Positions 5,915 to 11,099 of a DNA stretch of 11,099 nt are shown here, piece after piece. This stretch comes from an uncultured Myxococcales bacterium (GTDB taxonomy: Bacteria; Myxococcota_A; Bradymonadia; UBA7976; UBA1532). Made by a program: the position numbers and the translations under genes. The notes beneath the pieces were generated by a model. It saw only the letters and a program-made list of their open reading frames with translations, ran no database searches and was not told the origin of the DNA. Numbering within the stretch: the first letter of the stretch is position 1; each line of letters opens with the position of its first letter. The stretch lies in NCBI GenBank assembly GCA_937896275.1, contig CALBMW010000232.1, positions 1-11,099 of the forward strand, written 5' to 3'.

Positions 5915-7732
5915 TTGAGGCCAGCGGCCGGCCCTGCGCTCTTCTTCGGGGGCGTCGCGGTCTTCGCCGCCAGCGCCGCCCTGCCGCGACTGGCCCGCGA
6001 GCCGGCCATCGTCGCGGGCGTGCTGGGCGCGGCCGTCGTGCTCGCGGTGTGGGGCGCGATCCTGGTCGCGAAGCGCGGCGCGGGGGCGCTGCGCGTCACC
6101 CCCTGGCTGCGGGCCAACCACTACCTGCAGGCCGTCGTTCAGATCGGCCTCTTCGCGTACTGGGTCATCTTCTGGCCCCGCGTCGCGGACCAGTTCCTGC
6201 TCATCGCCGTGCAGCTGCTCTTCGCCTTCCTGCTCGACATGCTCATCGGCTGGACGCGCTGGGGCGAGTGGCGCGCGGGCTTCGGGGTGGTCCCCCCCAC
6301 GCTCAGCGTCAACCTGTTCCTCTGGTTCGAAGACGCGCTGTTCCCGCTGCAGCTGCTGATGATCGCGGTGGCATTCCTGGCCAAGGGCTACGTGACCTGG
6401 GAGCGCGGGGGCGAGCGCCGCCACATCTTCAACCCGTCGGGCCTCACCCTGACGATCTTCTCGCTGGGCCTCATCTTCACCGGCACCTGGCAACACACCC
6501 ACGGCGAGCTCATCTCCATCGCCCTCGGCGCGCCGCCCTACATGTACGTCGCCCTCGCGGCGCTCTCGCTGATCGTGCTCGCGACGCACCCGGTGGTGCT
6601 GATCACGCTCGCCTCGGCGGTCACCGTGTGGGGGCTCGGCGCCATCTACTATGCGGTCACGGGGGCTTGGCTGTTCGTGGACACCACGATCCCCATCGCG
6701 GTCTTCCTCGGAATGCTCCTGCTCGTCACCGATCCGGCGACCACGCCCCGAAGCGACGCGGGCAAGCTCATCACGGGCGTGCTCTATGGCGCCAGCGTCG
6801 TGGGCTTCTACATCGGGTTCCGCGGCGCGGGCCTTCCGGCCTTCTTCGACAAGCTCCTGCTGATCCCGGTCCTGAACCTGATGGTCCCCTGGCTCGACCG
6901 CGTGGCCGAGCGGGGCCGCCTCGATCGCCTGTGGGCCCACGTCGCGGTGCGCAAGCGCATGCTCGCCCACGTCGGCGCCTGGGTCGCGGCGTTCTGCCTC
7001 CTGGCGCCGGGCCTCGAGGCGCACCCGGGCCGAGACCCGGAGGTCTGGCGCGTGGCCTGCCGCGAGCGCGCCCCCTTCGCGTGCAAGAACCTGGCGTTGC
7101 TCTACGACAGCCTCTGCTTGCGGGGCTCCGGCGAGGCCTGCTTCAACTTGGGCTTGATGCGGGACGAGGGCGACGAAGTCCCGCGGGACCCCGCCCAGGC
7201 GGCGGGCGCGCTGGCGCACGGATGCGAGCTCGAGTTCGCGCCGGCCTGCAACCGCCTCGGCTCGATGCTCGCCGTCGGGAATGGCGCGCCCCCCGACGAG
7301 GCGCGCGCCGCGGCCCTCTTCGCCCACGCCTGCGAGGCGGGTGATGCCCCCGCGTGCGCCAACTTCGCCACGGCGCTGCGGGAGGGGGCCGGCGTGGCCC
7401 CCGATCCGGTCCGGGCCGCGCAGCTCGAGGACCAGGCGTGCCGGGCCGACGTGCTCACCGCCTGTCGCCGCGTGGCCGATCGCGTCCTCCGGGGTGGCGG
7501 GCGCGATCGTCCAGCGGCCGCCGACGCCCTCGAGCGCCTCTGCGGCGCCGACGACCTGCCCGCCTGCGCCAACCTCGGCCTGATGCTCATCCGCGGCGAC
7601 GGCATCGCCGCCGATCCGACCCGGGCGGTCGTGTTGTACCAGCGCGCGTGCAAAGGTGGCCTCGACGTGGCCTGCACCCGGCTGAAGACGCTGGACGCCG
7701 ATCCCGCTCCCAGACCCGCGCCCGCGCCTTGA
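5915..7732 (+). CDS. RnfD/NqrB-like membrane protein fused to Hcp-like Sel1 repeats
   Basis: This 605-residue protein has two parts. Residues 5-330 form a polytopic membrane domain with RnfD/NqrB (and enediyne UnbU-like) signatures: IFNPSGLTLTIF at 171-182, VTDPATTP at 271-278, and GLPAFFDKLLLIPVLNLMVP at 306-325. A further hydrophobic segment lies at 351-368. Residues 380-590 hold seven Cys pairs, each C-x7-C (382/390, 401/409, 437/445, 473/481, 509/517, 543/551, 579/587), mostly 36 residues apart. This is the disulfide-bridged Sel1-like repeat of Helicobacter Hcp proteins, so this part probably lies in the periplasm. The Rnf/Nqr flavin motif SGAT is absent; LGAPP at 204-208 seems to occupy its place. 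The start is TTG 5915: an in-frame TAG at 5885 allows no longer frame, and the next GTG (6020) would remove the first membrane helix. There is no convincing ribosome site. The gene is divergent from the LuxR-type gene across 104 bp in which I see no clear promoter. Function is unknown. Confidence 0.82.
   Translation: MRPAAGPALFFGGVAVFAASAALPRLAREPAIVAGVLGAAVVLAVWGAILVAKRGAGALRVTPWLRANHYLQAVVQIGLFAYWVIFWPRVADQFLLIAVQLLFAFLLDMLIGWTRWGEWRAGFGVVPPTLSVNLFLWFEDALFPLQLLMIAVAFLAKGYVTWERGGERRHIFNPSGLTLTIFSLGLIFTGTWQHTHGELISIALGAPPYMYVALAALSLIVLATHPVVLITLASAVTVWGLGAIYYAVTGAWLFVDTTIPIAVFLGMLLLVTDPATTPRSDAGKLITGVLYGASVVGFYIGFRGAGLPAFFDKLLLIPVLNLMVPWLDRVAERGRLDRLWAHVAVRKRMLAHVGAWVAAFCLLAPGLEAHPGRDPEVWRVACRERAPFACKNLALLYDSLCLRGSGEACFNLGLMRDEGDEVPRDPAQAAGALAHGCELEFAPACNRLGSMLAVGNGAPPDEARAAALFAHACEAGDAPACANFATALREGAGVAPDPVRAAQLEDQACRADVLTACRRVADRVLRGGGRDRPAAADALERLCGADDLPACANLGLMLIRGDGIAADPTRAVVLYQRACKGGLDVACTRLKTLDADPAPRPAPAP
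7058..7675 (+). other. Cys-paired Sel1-like repeat array (protein-level repeat)
   Basis: Within the RnfD-like gene, codons 382-587 encode seven C-x7-C pairs. From the second pair on, first cysteines are spaced 36, 36, 36, 34 and 36 residues; the first pair precedes the second by only 19, so the first repeat is partial. Recurrent text is A-C-x-N-L-G/A before each helix turn and DP-x-x-A-A/V between pairs. The DNA copies are diverged, so this is an old expansion. Confidence 0.8.
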
Positions 7733-7740
7733 TTCGGAAC

Positions 7741-7763
7741 CTGCCCAGGACGTCACGGGGCAG
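7741..7763. terminator. Small hairpin in the convergent gene gap, possible bidirectional terminator
   Basis: CTGCCC (7741-7746) and GGGCAG (7758-7763) are perfect inverted repeats around an 11-base loop that contains the palindrome GACGTC. It fills most of the 33-bp gap between the convergent RnfD-like and kinase genes, which is where a shared terminator would be expected. No T-tract follows on either strand, so intrinsic termination is doubtful. Confidence 0.3.
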
Positions 7764-7765
7764 CA

Positions 7766-9268
7766 TCACGGGGGCAGGGGCGTCGCCCACGACTTGCCGC
7801 GCCTTCTGGGCCGACGGGTGGGCGCGGCGGCCGCATCGGGGGGCTCGGGCGGCGCGGCGTCGGACACCGGCGCGGCCTCGGGTGTGGGCGCCGCGTCGGT
7901 CGCCACCGAGGCCGTCGCATCGCGCGCCGGCGATCCTGCGGCGTCGGGCACTGCGACCTGAGACGCCAGCGACACTGAGGCGTCGGGCGCCGACGATGCG
8001 CCTGGCTCCAGGGCGCTCCCATTGCCCGCGCCGGTCGGGTGCCACGCCCACCAGCCCACGCCCAGAAGCATCACGCCTGCGAGCGCGACGAGGGCCGGTC
8101 TGATCACCGCCTGCCGCGCGGGCGTCAGCGGCGACGTGCTGGGAGGTGTGGCTTCCGGCTCGGCCAGTGGCCCTTCGTTCACCCCGGTCGCTGCAAACGG
8201 ATCGGGCGCGGCGTGCGCCGCGGCGCCGAGTCGACCGCCTGGGGCGTGGCCTGTCGCCGACCCCGGCTCGAGATCCTCGATGGCTTGGCGCAGCGCGGCG
8301 GCCATCGCGCCGCCATCCGCCCACCGGTCCGCGGGTTCCTTCGCCATCGCCCGCTCGATGATCGGTTGCAACCCCGTCAACGCGCCGACGGGAAGCGTCG
8401 GCACCGGGCTGTGGAGTTGCTTCAGCGCGATCTGCAGGAAGGTGGCCCCTCTATACGGGGGCTCGCCCGTGAGCATCTGATACAGCGTCGCGCCGATCGC
8501 GTAGACGTCGGTCTGCGGGCCGACGGTCCCAGCACCGCCAAGCTGCTCGGGCGCCATGTAGCTGGGCGTTCCAATCAGCGTGCCTTCATGGGTCTCGTGC
8601 TCGGCCACGACGCTCATCGCGGCGCGCTCCTCGTCGATCACCTTGGCGATCCCGAAGTCAATGACGCGCACCGACTCCGCGCCGCGCCGATCGTCCTGCA
8701 CCATCACGTTGGCCGGCTTGATGTCGCGGTGCAGCAGCCCCGCGTCGTGCGCCGAGGCGAGCGCCGCGGCGATCTGCGCCGCCAGGCCGAGCGCTCGCGC
8801 CGGGCTCAGCGCGCCGTCGCTGTCGATGATCGACTGGAGCGAGGCACCGTCCACGAAGGCCTGCACCATGTACAGGACCCCTTCGGCCGTCGTGCCGAAG
8901 TCGAAGATGGCCACCAGACCAGGGTTGTCGAGGCGAGCCTGGAGTCGGGCTTCGAGGAGGAAGCGGGCCGACTGCTCGGGATCGATCTGCCCCGCTTCGC
9001 CCGAGGCGGGGACCCTGGGGCGGATGGTCTTGACGGCCACCACGCGCCCCAGCGGCCGCTGGATGGCCTTGTAGACCGAGCCCATGCCGCCGGCGCCGAT
9101 GACGTCGTAGATCAGGTAGCGATCGTCGATCGCAGTGCCCAGCATCGCGTCGCCCGGGTGCTTGACCAAGGTTGCCGCCGTGACCAGGACGCGACCGTCG
9201 CGCGGACAGCGTGCGCCGGGACGCTCATCGGACGCGTGCGCGCACGCGGGGCAGCGCAACGCCCTCAC
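7766..9268 (-). CDS. Transmembrane Ser/Thr protein kinase (PknB/Hanks type)
   Basis: This 500-residue kinase phosphorylates Ser/Thr on proteins. All key elements are present: Gly-rich loop IGAGGMGSVY (57-66), ATP-binding Lys80 (VAVK), helix-C Glu106, catalytic HRDIKPAN (180-187, Asp182), DFG (204-206) and APE (239-241), so it should be active. The N-terminus has C6-x2-C9 and Cys21 (CPACAH, CPRDG), a zinc-ribbon-like cluster. A transmembrane helix at about 391-409 follows a Pro/Ala-rich linker. The ~90-residue tail is low-complexity (repeated PDA/SDAAPPEP) and ends in a basic RRPRRRGK patch. It has no PASTA or other sensor domain. The start is GTG 9268 with GAGGAGG close upstream; a downstream ATG at residue 42 would lose the Cys cluster. 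It is divergent from a TPR/PEGA gene (115-bp gap), a common genomic setting for myxobacterial kinases. Its substrates are unknown. Confidence 0.95.
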   Translation of the reverse strand: MRALRCPACAHASDERPGARCPRDGRVLVTAATLVKHPGDAMLGTAIDDRYLIYDVIGAGGMGSVYKAIQRPLGRVVAVKTIRPRVPASGEAGQIDPEQSARFLLEARLQARLDNPGLVAIFDFGTTAEGVLYMVQAFVDGASLQSIIDSDGALSPARALGLAAQIAAALASAHDAGLLHRDIKPANVMVQDDRRGAESVRVIDFGIAKVIDEERAAMSVVAEHETHEGTLIGTPSYMAPEQLGGAGTVGPQTDVYAIGATLYQMLTGEPPYRGATFLQIALKQLHSPVPTLPVGALTGLQPIIERAMAKEPADRWADGGAMAAALRQAIEDLEPGSATGHAPGGRLGAAAHAAPDPFAATGVNEGPLAEPEATPPSTSPLTPARQAVIRPALVALAGVMLLGVGWWAWHPTGAGNGSALEPGASSAPDASVSLASQVAVPDAAGSPARDATASVATDAAPTPEAAPVSDAAPPEPPDAAAAPTRRPRRRGKSWATPLPP

Positions 9269-9335
9269 CGGCCTCCTCGGCCAGGGCGACCGAGCCGTTC
9301 ATCCGCTGCGCACCCTTCGCGCACCCGCGCTCCTC

Positions 9336-9353
9336 CCTCCGCAGTGACGGAGG
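9336..9353. promoter_or_regulatory. Inverted repeat in the kinase / TPR-PEGA divergent intergenic region
   Basis: CCTCCG (9336-9341) and CGGAGG (9348-9353) form a perfect 6-bp inverted repeat around cagtga, in the middle of the 115-bp gap between two divergent start codons. It could be an operator shared by both genes or a leader hairpin. No clear -35/-10 pair is visible on either strand, and short GC-rich dyads arise often by chance in this DNA. Confidence 0.25.
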
Positions 9354-9383
9354 CCATGCGACAACCGTGCGCGGGAGGTTGCG

Positions 9384-11099
9384 ATGCTGAACCGGGCCAC
9401 ACCCTCGGCCCATGATGCGGACCGTGGACGGAGCCGCCTTCGCAGCGAGCGTGCCGGGTGCGCGATGCGCGTCGCGTGCGTCGCGCTGGCGCTGATGGCC
9501 TCGGGCGCCCACGCCGCCGGGCCGGCGTCGGAGGCCCGCGTGCTCACGAACCGGGCGCAGGCGCTCTTCCTCCAAGGCGACTTCGCTGCCGCGCTCGATG
9601 ACTACCAGCGGCTGGCCGCGCTGCTGGCCCGTCACCATCGCCCGGCGTCGGAGCGCGCCGCCGTGGACTACAACGTCGCGCGCACGCTCGACGCCCTGCA
9701 TCGCGCCGAGGCCGCCATCGAGCGATTCTCCAGCGTCGATGTCGGGCTGCTGCCGCTCGCTCTGCGGCGCGACGTCGAGGCTCGCCTTGCCCGTCTGCGG
9801 AGCGCGTCCCTCGCCGATGCCCGCCGGCTGGACGCCGAGTACCGCGCCACGGCCGATCCGTCGTTCCTCTTTCTCGCGGCCCGGGCCTTCGATCTCGCCG
9901 AGCGGTGCGCGCCGGCCTTGGAGCGGTTTCGGATGTTCAGCGCGCAGCCCGTGCCGAAGGACGCGCGCTCGATGGAGGCCGCCCAGCGACGCATGGCCTC
10001 AGCGGCCTCCTGCCGGCAGGCACCCGAGCCCGAGGCGCGCCAAGACGGTGAGAGCCCGCCCGGCTCGCCCGCCGACCGGGCCCGCGCGATCGATCAGGCG
10101 GTCGCCAAGGACGACGCCTTCGACCTGGCCCCCCGGCGGGTGCTCGAGCTGGACGCGGCCCGATCCTACCGGGCCGCGGGCCCTGCCTTCTGCCTGGACG
10201 CGCGCGATCGCCTCGAGGCCTGGCTGGCGGCGGCGCCCGCCGAGGATCCGGCTCGCACCGAAGCGGGCAGGCTGCGTGACGACCTCGCGGAGCGGTGCCG
10301 CGCGGTCGTCCACCTCGCGGGATCCGCCGAGCCGGTGGCGGTCCGGCCGGTGCCCGCGGCGAGCTCACCCGGTGAGCCGTCCCCCTTTCGACCGGCGGAG
10401 CGCGACGGCAAGGCGCTGCGACTATGGCCGGGCGCCTGGCACCTGCGCCTGGGCGAGGGCGCCGTCGCCCGTTACCTCAGCGTCTGCGTCGAGGCCGGCC
10501 AGCGCCTCGCGGTGGACGCCCACCTCGCCGCGCCGCTCCCCGTCGACCCCGAGGGACGCAGCCGAGCCCACCACGCGCTCGGCGTGGCGCGCGCCGCGGA
10601 TCGCTGCGTGGCGGCGACCGAGTTTCGACTGGCGGCCGAAGCGGCCCCCGACGAGACCAACGAGACCTACCTGATGAACGCGGGCATCGCGTTGGCCGCC
10701 AGCCCAGCCGACTGCCACGGGGCGCGCCTGGCCTTCGACGCGTTCCTCGCCCGCTGCGCGGTGTGCCGCGACCGCGACGACGTGCTGGCCCGGCGGCGAA
10801 CCCTGGAGCAGGCGTGCGCGGTGACCCTGGCGGTCGAGTCGCGGCCCGCGGGTGCGGTGCGCATCGACGGCCGGCCTGGCGCCACTCAGCGGGTCTTCGC
10901 CGGTCGCCACTCGGTGCAGATCGAGGCCGAGGGCTTCGCGCCCGAGATCCGTACGATCTGGGCCGGCGACGACCGGCGCGTCGAGATCGATCTGAGACCG
11001 GCCCTCGGTCCCGAGCCGCCCGTGCCGCCGCCCATGACGATCGCCGAGCCGGTGCCGGCGCGCGGCGCGGCCTGGGGCGTGACCGCCGGTGGCGCCGTC
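9384..11099 (+). CDS. Exported TPR-like repeat protein with PEGA domain, 3' end outside window
   Basis: The frame stays open to the right edge (572 codons from ATG 9384), so the C-terminus is missing. ATG 9384 has GGGAGG about 5 bases upstream and is preferred. ATG 9465 directly precedes a neat signal peptide (RVACVALALMASGAHA) but has no ribosome site; with the first start the signal peptide has a basic 27-residue extension. Numbering from ATG 9465, TPR-like helices fill about 25-160 (ALFLQGDFAAALDDYQRL) and again about 365-450. Between them lies a Pro-rich linker and a beta-rich segment (WPGAWHLRLGEG, 321-332) that resembles a degenerate PEGA unit. A clear PEGA domain follows at about 453-510 (SRPAGAVRIDGRPG, then FAGRHSVQIEAEGF). 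The visible end (AAWGVTAGGAV) may begin a membrane segment. Such proteins are assumed to be cell-surface scaffolds. Its position divergent from the kinase suggests a shared role; no enzymatic motif is seen. Confidence 0.82.
   Translation, partial: MLNRATPSAHDADRGRSRLRSERAGCAMRVACVALALMASGAHAAGPASEARVLTNRAQALFLQGDFAAALDDYQRLAALLARHHRPASERAAVDYNVARTLDALHRAEAAIERFSSVDVGLLPLALRRDVEARLARLRSASLADARRLDAEYRATADPSFLFLAARAFDLAERCAPALERFRMFSAQPVPKDARSMEAAQRRMASAASCRQAPEPEARQDGESPPGSPADRARAIDQAVAKDDAFDLAPRRVLELDAARSYRAAGPAFCLDARDRLEAWLAAAPAEDPARTEAGRLRDDLAERCRAVVHLAGSAEPVAVRPVPAASSPGEPSPFRPAERDGKALRLWPGAWHLRLGEGAVARYLSVCVEAGQRLAVDAHLAAPLPVDPEGRSRAHHALGVARAADRCVAATEFRLAAEAAPDETNETYLMNAGIALAASPADCHGARLAFDAFLARCAVCRDRDDVLARRRTLEQACAVTLAVESRPAGAVRIDGRPGATQRVFAGRHSVQIEAEGFAPEIRTIWAGDDRRVEIDLRPALGPEPPVPPPMTIAEPVPARGAAWGVTAGGAV

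Noticed and set aside
5659..7344. 561-codon plus-strand open frame in a different frame over the RnfD-like gene
   Set aside because: Arg/Pro/Ala/Gly-rich shadow frame without motifs.
5828..7756. 642-codon minus-strand open frame opposite the RnfD-like gene
   Set aside because: Charged low-complexity product (many E, R, D, H, G), no hydrophobic segment and no domain; the plus-strand frame has membrane helices and ordered Cys repeats.
8039..9415. 458-codon plus-strand open frame opposite the kinase
   Set aside because: The kinase on the minus strand has every catalytic motif; the antisense product has none.
9598..10674. 358-codon plus-strand open frame inside the TPR/PEGA gene
   Set aside because: Ser/Arg/Pro-rich out-of-frame shadow; the overlapping frame carries the signal peptide, TPR-like and PEGA regions.

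Overview
The window is very GC-rich (about 70-75% by eye), almost fully coding, and has no RNA gene, insertion sequence or CRISPR array that I can see. The mix of genes suggests a myxobacterium-like bacterium (Myxococcota, formerly Deltaproteobacteria). That mix is a membrane-anchored Ser/Thr kinase with an N-terminal zinc-ribbon-like Cys cluster, a TPR/PEGA protein, a large multihaem lipoprotein with atypical haem motifs, and a Sel1-repeat protein. The assignment is an inference from gene content, not from a marker gene.

Left half (1-5852, all minus strand). A LuxR-type regulator with a Cys-containing PAS-like N-terminal region (5253-5810) is followed by a 142-bp gap. That gap holds a perfect TTGACA hexamer overlapped by an 18-bp imperfect palindrome. 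Next comes a 1096-residue exported lipoprotein related to the alpha subunit of hydrazine synthase (HzsA-related; PD40-type propeller and four haem c motifs of three different spacings). Its stop overlaps, in ATGA, the start of a second exported protein: a YVTN-type beta-propeller with a mono-haem domain inserted between blades. That second gene runs off the left edge. The two cytochromes look like one translationally coupled unit for an extracytoplasmic redox process whose substrate cannot be read from the sequence.

Middle (5915-7732, plus strand, divergent from the regulator). One long gene fuses an RnfD/NqrB-like polytopic membrane domain to seven Cys-paired Sel1-like repeats of the Hcp type (C-x7-C, mostly every 36 residues). 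The position of the flavinylated Thr of RnfD/NqrB appears to be occupied by Pro. I consider this architecture the most unusual item in the window.

Right part (7766-11099). A transmembrane PknB-type Ser/Thr kinase (minus) converges on the RnfD-like gene with a 33-bp gap that contains a small hairpin. It diverges, across 115 bp, from a secreted TPR-like protein with a PEGA domain (plus) that runs off the right edge. Kinase and TPR/PEGA partner probably form a signalling module. Nothing in the sequence ties them directly to the cytochromes.

Long open frames antisense to all the main genes are shadows of the GC-rich codon usage and are not annotated.
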